Positions 17,211 to 25,548 of a stretch of DNA of 35,566 bases are shown here, in pieces (position 1 is the stretch's first letter; each line of letters starts with the position of its first letter). This stretch comes from Fusobacterium sp. Its GTDB lineage: Bacteria; Fusobacteriota; Fusobacteriia; Fusobacteriales; Fusobacteriaceae. Location of the stretch: positions 1-35,566 of the forward strand of contig DXSD01000002.1 of the NCBI GenBank assembly GCA_019410665.1, read 5' to 3'. The translations under genes were made by a program, and so were the position numbers. The notes under the pieces are model-generated. The model was given only the letters and a program-made list of their open reading frames with translations, did no database searches and was not told where the DNA came from.

Positions 17211-17411
17211 TTAAATCTTTGAAAGTAATAACTCTGCTAACTTATACAGGAAAAATACTCCTATTCCACAGTATGAAACTAAAAGAGTCATAGCTCCTAC
17301 TCTATTATCATACTCATATTTATCCTCTAACTCTCTATTTTCTCTAGGTGAAAACTTTTTATTTAATCTCTCTAATTCCTCTAGTTCAATTCTCTCTTCT
17401 AATGTTAACAT
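17211..17411 (-). CDS. Small single-pass membrane protein of unknown function
   Basis: A 66-residue protein: a strongly charged N-terminal half rich in Glu, Lys and Arg (LEERIELEELERLNKKF), likely helical, then one membrane segment (MTLLVSYCGIGVFFLYKLAELL). GGAGG lies 9 nt before the ATG. It fills the space between the 118-residue membrane protein gene and a terminator on the same strand, which supports a real gene. Family not recognised. Confidence 0.6.
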   Translation of the reverse strand: MLTLEERIELEELERLNKKFSPRENRELEDKYEYDNRVGAMTLLVSYCGIGVFFLYKLAELLLSKI

Positions 17412-17461
17412 CTCTCATTTCCTCCATATTTTAAGTAATTTTTTAAATTCTGAAGGAATTT

Positions 17462-17818
17462 TTAATTTAACATTATCCGTTTCCTATCCCAAAATACTAT
17501 TCCATAAAGTCCTCGTACTCTTTTTAGAAGAATATATCTATTAGATCCTCTTAATAACTGTAGTACACTTAATATCAGTCCTAAGAATATAGGTACAATA
17601 TCTTTGTAATTATCACTTACTACAAAGGAGTGATCTGTATCAGACATATCCAATGGGATTAAATTTTCACTAGGTTTTTCTAGATTATCAGCTAAAATAA
17701 TCAAATTTCTTGTTGTATTTTTGTCCACTAAAGGAGGTCTAGAATCTGAATAGTGTAAATTTGTTATCAGTATTGAAAATAGAAATATCAATAGTAGATA
17801 CAATCTTTTTATCTTCAT
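17462..17818 (-). CDS. Small membrane protein of unknown function
   Basis: A 118-residue protein with an N-terminal hydrophobic segment (LYLLLIFLFSILITNL, signal anchor or signal peptide) and a second one near residues 73-89 (IVPIFLGLILSVLQLL). An Asp/Ser-rich stretch of about 45 residues between them is probably outside the cytoplasm. The basic C-terminus (RVRGLYGIVFWDRKR) is probably inside. A GGAGGG ribosome site is 7 nt upstream. It lies 64 bp after the ankyrin lipoprotein gene. No family recognised. Confidence 0.6.
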   Translation of the reverse strand: MKIKRLYLLLIFLFSILITNLHYSDSRPPLVDKNTTRNLIILADNLEKPSENLIPLDMSDTDHSFVVSDNYKDIVPIFLGLILSVLQLLRGSNRYILLKRVRGLYGIVFWDRKRIMLN

Positions 17819-17881
17819 CTTTCTCCCTCCTTTTTTATCTTATACATATATTTTACTATTTTTTTTACTTTTGTAAATTCT

Positions 17882-18757
17882 TTATTTTATATTGTTATCA
17901 TTTAAAAATTTTATCATTTCTAAATTTTCTCTCTCTTTAGCTATGGAAATAGCTGAGTCACCATAGGATATATATCTTGGATTTACGCCTAACTCCAAAA
18001 GTTTCTTTACTACCTCTAGATAACCATTGGCTACAGCTCTTAAATAAACCTCTCCTAAAATATTTTCTCCCTGCTTATTTTTAAGATTTAAATTGTAATT
18101 TGGAACATTTAAAAGTTCCAAAAGTATCTTCTCATCATAAGCATAATATATAGGAGAGTTTCCTTTCATATCCTGAATTAAAAAATCTGCTCCATCCTCT
18201 CTTAGAGCCCTTACAATATCACTATTTCCAATAACAACAGCCCAAAATAGAGAGTTCCATCCATCCTCATCTTCTAAGGTATAGTTACTTCCTTTTTCTA
18301 TTAAGTACAATGAGTATAAAATAGATTTATCCTTAAGAAAATATGTAAACAGAGGAGTCCCATCATTAAGAACTACATCTTTATCAGCTCCTATCTCTAC
18401 TAATTTTTTTAGAGCTTCTAAACTTCTTACATAGAATATAGCTGTTCTTCCTCTATCATCTTTCAACTCTAGATTGACACCTTTATTTAAAATTACATCT
18501 AAAGATTTTAAACTATTACTTTCTACTATACTCATAAGTAAAGTTTTATTTGAGGGATCTCTATAATCCACAGGAAATCCCTCAGATAGATATTTATTCA
18601 AATTATATGAATCATCTAGAAAAATTGCTGTATATACCATATCTGGTGTAGCAATATTTTTCTCTCTATTTTGAAAAAAGCTACAACTTGTAAATAGTAA
18701 CAGGATTAAAGAAAAACAAATATTTTTAAATATATTACTCTTCATTTCTCTTTTCAT
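17882..18757 (-). CDS. Ankyrin-repeat lipoprotein
   Basis: A 291-residue protein with a lipoprotein signal (ICFSLILLLFTSC, lipobox FTSC with the modified Cys near residue 26) and then ankyrin-type repeats along the chain. Repeat signatures include NKTLLMSIVESNSLKSLDVIL, DRGRTAIFYV, DGWNSLFWAVVIGNSDIVRAL and ANGYLEVVKKLLELGVNPRYI. It is probably anchored in a membrane facing the periplasm and acts as a protein-binding scaffold. The start overlaps the end of typA by 23 bp; an ATG at 18745 is an alternative. Overlap with typA implies coupled translation, though a functional link to TypA is not established. Confidence 0.82.
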   Translation of the reverse strand: MKREMKSNIFKNICFSLILLLFTSCSFFQNREKNIATPDMVYTAIFLDDSYNLNKYLSEGFPVDYRDPSNKTLLMSIVESNSLKSLDVILNKGVNLELKDDRGRTAIFYVRSLEALKKLVEIGADKDVVLNDGTPLFTYFLKDKSILYSLYLIEKGSNYTLEDEDGWNSLFWAVVIGNSDIVRALREDGADFLIQDMKGNSPIYYAYDEKILLELLNVPNYNLNLKNKQGENILGEVYLRAVANGYLEVVKKLLELGVNPRYISYGDSAISIAKERENLEMIKFLNDNNIK

Positions 18758-20552
18758 ATTTTCTTCTCTCTCCCTCTTTCAGATATTTCTTTCTTAATCT
18801 GATATTCTCAGGAGTTACTTCTACAAGCTCATCATCAGCTATATAATCCAATGCTTGCTCTAAAGTAAATTTTCTAGGTGGAGCTAATTTTACAGCATCA
18901 TCACTTCCTGCAGCTCTCATATTTGTAAGTTTTTTAGTTTTACATACGTTTACTACAAGGTCATTCTCTCTGCTGTGCTCTCCAACTATCATTCCCTCAT
19001 ATACAGGAATTCCTGGATCTAAGAATAGAGTTCCTCTATCTTGAATATTATTTAATGCATAAGCTACAGTTACTCCTGGCTCAGTTGCAATAAGTACTCC
19101 TCTACTTCTTGTAGGAATCTCTCCCTTATGTGGCTCATAGTCATAGAAAGAGTGGTTTAATATTCCTGTTCCCTTTGTATCTGTTAAGAATTCATTTCTA
19201 AATCCAATAAGTCCTCTTGCTGGTACTTTGAACTCTAAACGAGTATATCCATCAGTTCCAGGTATCATAGATACCATTTCCCCTTTTCTTATACCCATTT
19301 TCTCAATAACTACTCCTGTGTAACTATCATCTACGTCAATAAGTGCCATCTCAATCGGCTCAAGTCTCTTTCCATCTTGCTCTTTCATAAGAACTCTTGG
19401 CTTAGATACTTGGATTTCAAATCCTTCTCTTCTCATATTCTCTAGTAATATAGAAAGTTGAAGTTCTCCTCTTCCTTTTACAACAAATGCATCTGGAGTA
19501 TCAGTTGCTTCTACTTTCATACTTACGTTAGTTTGTAACTCTTTTTGAAGTCTTTCCCAGATATGTCTTGAAGTTACAAATTTTCCCTCTTTTCCAGCAA
19601 ATGGAGAATCATTTACCATAAATGTCATAGCTAGAGTTGGCTCATCTATATCTATTAATGGTAGAGCTATTGGCTCATTTATATCAGCTAATGTCTCTCC
19701 AATATCTATATTATCTATACCAGCTATACAAACTATATCTCCAGCATGTGCCTCTTGAATCTCGACTCTTTTTAATCCTTCATATCCATAAAGTACAGAG
19801 ATTTTTCCTTTTATCATCTTTCCATCTCTTTTTATAAGCATAACATCTTGGTTTCTTCTCACAATACCATTATGGATTCTTCCTACTGCTAACTTTCCAA
19901 CATAGTTGTCATAAGCTATGTTTGTTATTAAGAATTGCATAGGTTTGTCGTCGTCTCCCTCTGGATCCTCTACATGCTCAAGGATAGTTTCAAATAATGG
20001 AGTCATATCAGAACTTTCATCTTCTAAGTTTCTCTTAGCAAATCCACCTTTTCCTGAAGCATATACAACTGGGAATTCAAGTTGTAAGTCATTAGCATTC
20101 AATTCAATAAATAACTCGTAAACCATGTATAATACATCTTCTGGTCTTGCATTTGGTTTATCCACTTTATTTACTACAACTATTGGTCTATGTCCTTGCT
20201 CTAAAGCTTTTTTAAGAACATATTTAGTTTGAGGCATTGGTCCCTCAAAAGCATCTACTAGAAGTACAACAGAGTCAACCATTTTCATAATTCTTTGTAC
20301 CTCTCCTCCAAAGTCAGCATGTCCTGGAGTGTCTACAATATTGATTTTGTAATCTTTGTATCTAACAGAAGCATTTTTAGAGAAGATAGTTATTCCTCTC
20401 TCTCTTTCAATGTCGTTAGAGTCCATTACTCTCTCTTCTACTTTTTCTAATTCGTGAGAACCAAAAGCTCCCCCTTGTCTTAAAAGACAGTCCACTAGTG
20501 TTGTTTTACCGTGGTCAACATGGGCAATAATTGCTATGTTTTTTATTTTCAT
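18735..20552 (-). CDS. typA: Translational GTPase TypA/BipA
   Basis: A 605-residue ribosome-binding GTPase, full length for the family. G1 is AHVDHGKTTL (about residues 10-19), G2 lies in RERGITI, G3 is DTPGHADFGGEV and G4 is NKVDKP. Elongation-factor domains II, III and V follow, with the BipA-specific C-terminus (TRSRGVLIATEPG, DPGIPVYEGMIVGEHSRENDL). TypA supports ribosome assembly and stress adaptation. It lies 18 bp after truB and overlaps the ankyrin lipoprotein gene, giving a leftward operon of translation-related genes. Confidence 0.97.
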   Translation of the reverse strand: MKIKNIAIIAHVDHGKTTLVDCLLRQGGAFGSHELEKVEERVMDSNDIERERGITIFSKNASVRYKDYKINIVDTPGHADFGGEVQRIMKMVDSVVLLVDAFEGPMPQTKYVLKKALEQGHRPIVVVNKVDKPNARPEDVLYMVYELFIELNANDLQLEFPVVYASGKGGFAKRNLEDESSDMTPLFETILEHVEDPEGDDDKPMQFLITNIAYDNYVGKLAVGRIHNGIVRRNQDVMLIKRDGKMIKGKISVLYGYEGLKRVEIQEAHAGDIVCIAGIDNIDIGETLADINEPIALPLIDIDEPTLAMTFMVNDSPFAGKEGKFVTSRHIWERLQKELQTNVSMKVEATDTPDAFVVKGRGELQLSILLENMRREGFEIQVSKPRVLMKEQDGKRLEPIEMALIDVDDSYTGVVIEKMGIRKGEMVSMIPGTDGYTRLEFKVPARGLIGFRNEFLTDTKGTGILNHSFYDYEPHKGEIPTRSRGVLIATEPGVTVAYALNNIQDRGTLFLDPGIPVYEGMIVGEHSRENDLVVNVCKTKKLTNMRAAGSDDAVKLAPPRKFTLEQALDYIADDELVEVTPENIRLRKKYLKEGERRKYEKRNEE

Positions 20553-20570
20553 TATTCTTCCTTCCTCGGG

Positions 20571-21428
20571 TTAAAAATATTTATACCCTTTTAATAAGTT
20601 ATTATTTACATTTGCTAAACCTAAGAATCTATCCTCACAATAAACTCTATATCTACCATCATCTGCTCTATGTCTTATGGTATTTCCATTTAAAAATAGT
20701 GTAAGATTTTTTCCATTATCTATACTTGTTTTAGGATATATAAAAAACTCCTCAACACTTTGAAGAAAATCTTCCCTTCCTTCACTAGATAGTTTCTCTA
20801 TCTCTTCTAAAGTGAAAGCTTGAGCAATTTCAGAATCTCCTACTTTTTCTCTAAGCAGAGATGTCATAGTAGCCAGTGTTCCCAGCTCTTTTCCTAAGTC
20901 ATCTATTAAAGAACGAATATAGGTTCCCTTTGAAACTCCACATTTTATCTTTCCTTTAATCCCATCAAACTCTAGAATTTCAATAAAGTCAATATGGATA
21001 TCCCTAGCCTTTCTCTCAATTTCGATACCTTTTCTAGCAAGATCATAGAGTTTTTGTCCATCTACCTTAAGAGCTGAATACATAGGTGGAACCTGTTTAA
21101 TATCCCCTATGAAATTTTTTAAACACTTCTCTAACTCCTCATAAGTTGCAGATTTTTTCTCTGACTCCTCTAGAATTTTTCCCTCTATGTCATAGGTATC
21201 TGTTCTATATCCCAGTTCAAAACCAGCAGTATATACCTTAGCATACCCCTCTATATCTTGAACCAATCTAGTAGCCCTACCTAAACAAACTACTAAGACT
21301 CCTTCAGCTAAAGGATCTAATGTTCCTGTATGCCCTATTCTTTTCTCTTTCAATAACTTTCTCAAAACTCTTATCACATCAAAAGATGTTATTCCACTGG
21401 GCTTATTTACATTGATTATCCCTTCCAA
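20571..21428 (-). CDS. truB: tRNA pseudouridine(55) synthase TruB
   Basis: A 285-residue enzyme that makes pseudouridine 55 in the T-loop of tRNA. The catalytic Asp is in GHTGTLDPLAEGVL (about residue 39). YTAGFELGYRTDTYDIEG, VPPMYSALKVDGQKLYDLARKG and GTYIRSLIDDLG are family blocks. The start is a TTG at 21428: GGAG lies 8 nt upstream, and the predicted N-terminus EGIINVNKPSGITSFDV matches TruB proteins, so no ATG is needed. It precedes typA by 18 bp. Confidence 0.95.
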   Translation of the reverse strand: MEGIINVNKPSGITSFDVIRVLRKLLKEKRIGHTGTLDPLAEGVLVVCLGRATRLVQDIEGYAKVYTAGFELGYRTDTYDIEGKILEESEKKSATYEELEKCLKNFIGDIKQVPPMYSALKVDGQKLYDLARKGIEIERKARDIHIDFIEILEFDGIKGKIKCGVSKGTYIRSLIDDLGKELGTLATMTSLLREKVGDSEIAQAFTLEEIEKLSSEGREDFLQSVEEFFIYPKTSIDNGKNLTLFLNGNTIRHRADDGRYRVYCEDRFLGLANVNNNLLKGYKYF

Positions 21429-21521
21429 ATTCTCAACTCCTATATTAGAACTATTTCATATTGTACCATATAATCCTAATTTTTAAAATAGTTTTTTAAA
21501 GAAAACATATGTGTGATTTTA

Positions 21522-23066
21522 TTATTCTATAATCCCATATCTATTTGTTGGACTCCACAATAGGTACTGATTAATTCCTAGATCTTCAAGTGCTTTTACC
21601 TGAGCCTCTATCTCCTCTTTTCCATATGGAATATATCCCTTTACCCATTTGGCTGTAAAAGCTTGTAACCAAGGTCTGATCTGTGCTGGATAATCTATAT
21701 TATAGTTTCTATTAATTCCATCTAAAGTAGTGTAGTAGATAGTTTTATATGGCTGTGCATCTGGAACAGGTATTCCATATACCCCTCTTCCATAGTGACT
21801 TGGATAAGCCATAGGAGAGATTATATCCACCTCATTACTTATAACTTCCCAATGTTGCCCTAGTCCCATATCATCACTTGAACTTGGAACCTGTCCATAG
21901 ATATCTGCTGATATATAAACCTCTAATGGTTCTAACTCTTTTCTAGCATATTTTAGATATTTTTGAATAGTTTCTGGTTTTGACTCTCCAGTACTATTTC
22001 TATAATCTAGTTCCTTATCTAACTTTCCTCCATTTGAAGCTGGAAATCTTACATAGTCAAACTGTATCTCGTTAAATCCAACCTTTGCTGCTTCCTTAGC
22101 CACTGCTATATTGTACTCCCAAAGATATCTATCATGAGGAGATACCCAGATTACTCCATCACTATTAGTAAATGGTTTTCCAGTTGCTCTTTTTATAATA
22201 GCTTTATCTGGATGTTTTGCTGCATATGTAGGATCCTTAAAAGAGACTATTCTTGCTATAGTATAGATATTGTTATCCTTTAACTTCTTCATAAAAGCTT
22301 GAATATCATTTATAGGGTATCTTTTGTCATTTTTTCCTATATATTTGAGTTCAGCCTCAGTTTTAAATAGCATCTTTCCAAAATCCTCTTTTACATCTAT
22401 AACAAAGGCATTTATTCCAGTTCTTTTTGCTAACTCTATTAAATCATCTATTCTCTTACTAGAAGCAGCAGTATTTACTGTTAGATATATCCCCTTTACA
22501 TCAACTCTCGGATTATTTGCATACTCTTTTTTAAGTACTGGAGTAAAATCAGCATTTCTCAAATTAGTTGGAATTACCCTATGGATATCTTCAGTTAAAC
22601 TTCCTGTTCTTATCCATCCCTCTCTCATCTCATTATTCTTTCCATAAACTATTTTTTTCCAGTAACTTTTCTCTATAGTAGTTTTTATTTCATAAGTTCC
22701 ATCCTCTTTTTTTATCTTTTTCTCTCTTGGAGTTTCAACTACTTTCTCCTCTATTGTTTCAACTCTAACAGCTTTTTTCAAACTATCAGTTTTTATTTCA
22801 CCATTTGGCTCTGAATAAACTGGGGTTTTATAATTTAATGTATATGCATATTTCTTTTCTGGGATCTTTTCAACTATTTTTACCTCTTTAAGTGGTAAAA
22901 CTTGATTTTCCTCTTCTGTTACAACTTTCTCTATCTTTTTTTCAACCTTTTCCTCATTCTTTTCCTGTCCAATCTCTTTGGTTATTCCAGCAGTTGTAGT
23001 AATTATAGCTATATATAAACCTATAATTCCAAATATAGTAAGTATAAATTTTTTGTTTTCCTTCAT
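21522..23066 (-). CDS. DUF4015-family putative glycoside hydrolase, exported
   Basis: A 514-residue protein with an N-terminal membrane segment or signal (FILTIFGIIGLYIAIITTTAG), a Glu/Lys-rich spacer, a region resembling an SH3-like domain (about 75-170), and then a TIM-barrel-like DUF4015 domain (about 180-510). That domain shows VKGIYLTVNTAAS, INAFVIDVKEDFGKM, FNEIQFDYVRFPASNG, VYISADIYGQV and VDIISPMAYPSHYGRG. The Asp/Glu pattern in IQFDYVRFP and SPMAYPSHY resembles TIM-barrel glycosidases, but activity has not been read from sequence. A GGGAG ribosome site is 6 nt before the ATG. It has its own consensus promoter, divergent from udk. A cell-envelope polysaccharide is a plausible target. 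Confidence 0.82.
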   Translation of the reverse strand: MKENKKFILTIFGIIGLYIAIITTTAGITKEIGQEKNEEKVEKKIEKVVTEEENQVLPLKEVKIVEKIPEKKYAYTLNYKTPVYSEPNGEIKTDSLKKAVRVETIEEKVVETPREKKIKKEDGTYEIKTTIEKSYWKKIVYGKNNEMREGWIRTGSLTEDIHRVIPTNLRNADFTPVLKKEYANNPRVDVKGIYLTVNTAASSKRIDDLIELAKRTGINAFVIDVKEDFGKMLFKTEAELKYIGKNDKRYPINDIQAFMKKLKDNNIYTIARIVSFKDPTYAAKHPDKAIIKRATGKPFTNSDGVIWVSPHDRYLWEYNIAVAKEAAKVGFNEIQFDYVRFPASNGGKLDKELDYRNSTGESKPETIQKYLKYARKELEPLEVYISADIYGQVPSSSDDMGLGQHWEVISNEVDIISPMAYPSHYGRGVYGIPVPDAQPYKTIYYTTLDGINRNYNIDYPAQIRPWLQAFTAKWVKGYIPYGKEEIEAQVKALEDLGINQYLLWSPTNRYGIIE

Positions 23067-23100
23067 AAAATTCTCCCTTTATTTTATAAAATATACTATT

Positions 23101-23129
23101 ATTATAATAGATAAGATCATTATTGTAAA
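23101..23129 (-). promoter_or_regulatory. Promoter of the DUF4015 gene
   Basis: On the minus strand TTTACA (23124-23129) and a perfect TATAAT (23101-23106) are separated by 17 bp, 35 bp before the start codon. Confidence 0.7.
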
Positions 23130-23229
23130 TGAAACTTTTCAAACAAAAAAAATTTATAACATTTTTTTTAAAAAATATGATAAAATATCTCAACGGGGAG
23201 AAAATATTATACGAGGAGGAAGTAATATT

Positions 23230-23853
23230 ATGAAAAATTGTATTTTGATTGGAGTAGCAGGAGGAAGTGGTAGTGGTAAAACAACTGTAGCTAACAATCT
23301 TGTGAAAGCTTTCAAAAGTGAGGATGCTGTCTTAGTTGAACAAGATGCCTATTATAGAGAGTTAACAAATATGACTATTGAAGAGAAAGCACAAGTAAAT
23401 TTTGATCACCCTGATTCAATAGAGTTTGACCTATTAAAAAAACACTTAATTGATCTTAAAAGTGGTAAAGCTATTGAAAGACCTATTTATGACTTTACAA
23501 CTCATTCAAGAAAAGAGGGAACAGTTAAAATAAACCCATCTAAAATAGTAATTATTGAAGGAATCCTAATTTTTGCTGTACCTGAAATTAGAGAGTTATT
23601 TGATGTTAAAATTTTCGTGGATACTGATGCTGATGAGATGATTTTAAGAAGAATTGAAAGAGATATGAATGAGAGAGGTAGAAGTTTTGAATCTGTTAAA
23701 AATCAATACCTTACTACAGTTAAACCAATGTATCTAGAGTTTTGTGAACCTAGTAAACGTTATGCTGACATAATTATCCCTAGAGGTGGAGAGAATAAAA
23801 TCGCTATTGATATGATTGTTAGTAAATTAAAAGATCATATTGCTGAAAATTAG
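23230..23853 (+). CDS. udk: Uridine kinase
   Basis: A 207-residue uridine/cytidine kinase of the pyrimidine salvage pathway. The P-loop GVAGGSGSGKTT is at residues 8-19. DAYYREL, NFDHPDSIEFDLL, RPIYDFTTHSR and VIIEGILIF follow in the family's order, with RRIERDMNERGRS as the lid. The start at 23230 was chosen because GAGGAGG lies 8 nt upstream and it begins exactly at the conserved N-terminus; the open frame extends 84 codons further without support. A TAAAAT/TATGAT -10-like sequence is near 23178-23186. The 3' end lies 25 bp before the MITE-like element. Confidence 0.95.
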   Translation: MKNCILIGVAGGSGSGKTTVANNLVKAFKSEDAVLVEQDAYYRELTNMTIEEKAQVNFDHPDSIEFDLLKKHLIDLKSGKAIERPIYDFTTHSRKEGTVKINPSKIVIIEGILIFAVPEIRELFDVKIFVDTDADEMILRRIERDMNERGRSFESVKNQYLTTVKPMYLEFCEPSKRYADIIIPRGGENKIAIDMIVSKLKDHIAEN

Positions 23854-23878
23854 TTGTTAGAAATTCTCAAATTGAAAG

Positions 23879-24218
23879 TAACTACTCAGTTATCTCATCT
23901 CTTGAAAAGAAAACTAAGAATTGCTCCATATTCCAAGAAGTTGATTAACTATGAGCTTCCAAAATTCTAAGAGCTTTAGCTCTCTAAGAATTTTGAGACA
24001 CAGAAAGCAAAGCTTTCAGTGTTTCCTTAATGTAACACAGAAAATAAATTTCTGTGTCTCAATAGTAGTAGTCGTTAAAACTCCGCTACTATTGGAAGGG
24101 TTAAGTCTTCGACTTATTGCATTTTTTAGCGTTCGATTTCGCTGAGTTAATCTAACTTCTCTTCATAAATTACACAATTCTTTGAGTTTTCTTTAATTGA
24201 CTAATAACTGAGTAGTTA
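23879..24218. mobile_element. MITE-like hairpin-rich element with long inverted ends
   Basis: The ends are a perfect 15-bp inverted repeat beginning with TA (23879-23893 and 24204-24218). The similarity continues imperfectly inward, so that the 72-bp left arm (to 23950) and 74-bp right arm (from 24145) share, in order, AAAGAAAACT, AAGAATTG, AGAAGTT and GATTAACT. The 194-bp centre is a run of hairpins: 23960-23995, 23998-24022, 24035-24057, 24061-24093, 24103-24115. The blocks 23994-24006 and 24049-24061 also form a perfect 13-bp pair around two of them. No transposase is encoded. TA at each edge fits the TA duplication of IS630/Tc1-type elements. Copy number elsewhere cannot be seen here. This covers the otherwise gene-free 23854-24169. 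Confidence 0.6.
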
Positions 24219-24934
24219 GAGTTTTCTTTTGGAATAATCTCAATATTTTTATCTATGTAATAGATAGAGTTATCTATTAATTTAAACTGAATTGGATAAA
24301 CCTCTACTCCACTTTCTATAGCTTCATAAAATAGTTGTGCAAACTCTCTATCAGTTTCAAACTTTGGACGGAAGCTATGAGAATCTCTAAAAACTAAAAG
24401 TAAGATAGCAGCTCTTTCTCCATTGCTCTTGATTTTCATAAGTTCCTTGAGATGTTTTTGAGCTCGAGTACTTGGAGCATCTGGAAATTTAGCTATTTTA
24501 TTTTCAGAAAGAGATACCCCTTTAACCTCTATCCAGATTTTTTCACCATTTTTAGTCAGAAGATAATCAAGTCTACTTTCTCCATACTTTACCTCAGCTT
24601 TTATACTTTCAACTTCTCCAAAAGGGGATATAGTGAAATCTTTTAAAAGATTTTCAGAGATATATCTGTGATAAGCAGAGTTGATAAGTATCTCTTCATC
24701 TTTTTCCATAGTCAGAGCAGATATAACATCAAAGGCAGTTTTTCTTTTTTCTAGCTTAGTAGCTCTTTTAACTCCTATAATGTTATTAGAAAAAAGCAGT
24801 TCTTTTATTCGTCCTGAATCATGTACATGACACTTTTCAATTTTATTATCAATTTCTATATCAGCAATAAACCTATTAGGCCTATCTTTAAAAATTCCCT
24901 TTTCAATATTACCAATTTCAAAAATCTTCTTCAT
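24170..24934 (-). CDS. sfsA: SfsA family protein (sugar fermentation stimulation)
   Basis: A 254-residue SfsA-family protein, a nuclease-fold DNA-binding protein. The PD-(D/E)xK-like core shows EVKYGESRLDYLL and IWIEVKGVSL, followed by FPDAPSTRAQKHLKELM and RAAILLLVFR. The N-terminus carries NRFIADIEIDNK and CHVHDSGRIKELL. The normal family end is near YYIDKNIEIIP. Beyond it are about 18 extra residues, the last 15 of which (NYSVISQLKKTQRIV) and the stop codon are encoded by the right arm of the MITE-like element. So the gene probably lost its own stop and uses the inserted one. The exact cellular role of SfsA is unsettled. Confidence 0.9.
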   Translation of the reverse strand: MKKIFEIGNIEKGIFKDRPNRFIADIEIDNKIEKCHVHDSGRIKELLFSNNIIGVKRATKLEKRKTAFDVISALTMEKDEEILINSAYHRYISENLLKDFTISPFGEVESIKAEVKYGESRLDYLLTKNGEKIWIEVKGVSLSENKIAKFPDAPSTRAQKHLKELMKIKSNGERAAILLLVFRDSHSFRPKFETDREFAQLFYEAIESGVEVYPIQFKLIDNSIYYIDKNIEIIPKENSNYSVISQLKKTQRIV

Positions 24935-24981
24935 AGTTTCTCCTATAATTTTAAAATAATTTAAATTGTAGATAAAAGAGA

Positions 24982-25027
24982 AAGGAGAAAATTTCCATTA
25001 TAATAATAAAGTAAAAATTTTCTCCTT
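24982..25027 (-). terminator. Possible terminator after the Rrf2-family gene
   Basis: A 13-bp perfect stem (24982-24994 with 25015-25027) with a 20-nt loop lies between the stop of the Rrf2 gene and the sfsA start. On the minus strand the exit side reads TTCTCTTTT. The long loop makes it less certain. Confidence 0.5.
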
Positions 25028-25044
25028 CTTATCTATTAAAATAT

Positions 25045-25482
25045 TTAGTTCTTTTTATCACAAACACAATCTTTATAAGTCTCTTCAGCTAACTCTTTAA
25101 AGTTACGAGACTCTAACTTTTTGATAAACTCTCTTTGAATATCATTAAAAGCTCTGTGAACAGCACAATCACCTTTTCTTAAAGTACAACCTTCTGGGTC
25201 ATTAACACAATCTTTGATACAAATGATTGGTTCAATAGTCTCAACTGCGTCTCTTAAAGTGATCTCTTCACTAGGTCTAGTAAGTTGATATCCACCTTTA
25301 GCTCCTTTATAAATAGTTACAAGCCCAGCTCTTTCTAATTTCTTTAAAATTCTTAAGCTAAAAAGATGTGGAATCTCTTCAGCATCAGATATCTCATTTG
25401 AAGAGATAATTCTATTCTCTCCATACTTTGTTAAGTAAAGTAAAATTCTAATTACATACTCAATTTCATTTTTTATTCTCAT
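25045..25482 (-). CDS. Rrf2-family transcriptional regulator, probable Fe-S sensor
   Basis: A 145-residue regulator of the Rrf2 family (relatives IscR, NsrR, CymR). The winged helix-turn-helix spans about residues 1-75 (IEYVIRILLYLTKYG, then IPHLFSLRILKKLERAGLV and GAKGGYQLTRP). Cysteines in the segment CIKDCVNDPEGCTLRKGDC (about 92-110) match the cluster-binding region of Fe-S Rrf2 proteins; two more Cys lie at the extreme C-terminus (CVCDKKN). The start at 25482 has GGGAG about 7 nt upstream; a longer frame to 25542 would run through the promoter. A palindrome at its own -35 box suggests autoregulation. The signal sensed is not known. Confidence 0.88.
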   Translation of the reverse strand: MRIKNEIEYVIRILLYLTKYGENRIISSNEISDAEEIPHLFSLRILKKLERAGLVTIYKGAKGGYQLTRPSEEITLRDAVETIEPIICIKDCVNDPEGCTLRKGDCAVHRAFNDIQREFIKKLESRNFKELAEETYKDCVCDKKN

Positions 25483-25513
25483 AATAATCTCCCTAAGTTT
25501 CAATATATGACCT

Positions 25514-25548
25514 ATTATATCATGGTATACTAAAAGTTGCAACTTTTA
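25514..25548 (-). promoter_or_regulatory. Rrf2-gene promoter with a palindromic operator over the -35 box
   Basis: On the minus strand TTGCAA (25537-25542) and TATAAT (25514-25519) are separated by 17 bp. An 18-bp perfect palindrome, TAAAAGTTG-CAACTTTTA, spans 25531-25548 and is centred on the -35 hexamer. It also contains the stop codon of yqhQ. Confidence 0.7.

Noticed and set aside
22324..22647. 107-codon + frame inside the DUF4015 gene
   Set aside because: Antisense to a well-supported gene with no start signal.
24063..24093. Another copy of the TAGTAGT operator
   Set aside because: The AATAGTAG/CTACTATT arms are part of a local hairpin in the element; the arm sequence and spacing differ from the 23-bp operator.
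23960..24143. CRISPR array or riboswitch in the hairpin cluster
   Set aside because: The hairpins differ in sequence and spacing, there is no repeat-spacer pattern, and the flanking inverted ends fit a mobile element better.
23951..24145. 64-codon + frame in the hairpin-rich element
   Set aside because: It is the translation of inverted repeats; no ribosome site and no protein-like pattern.
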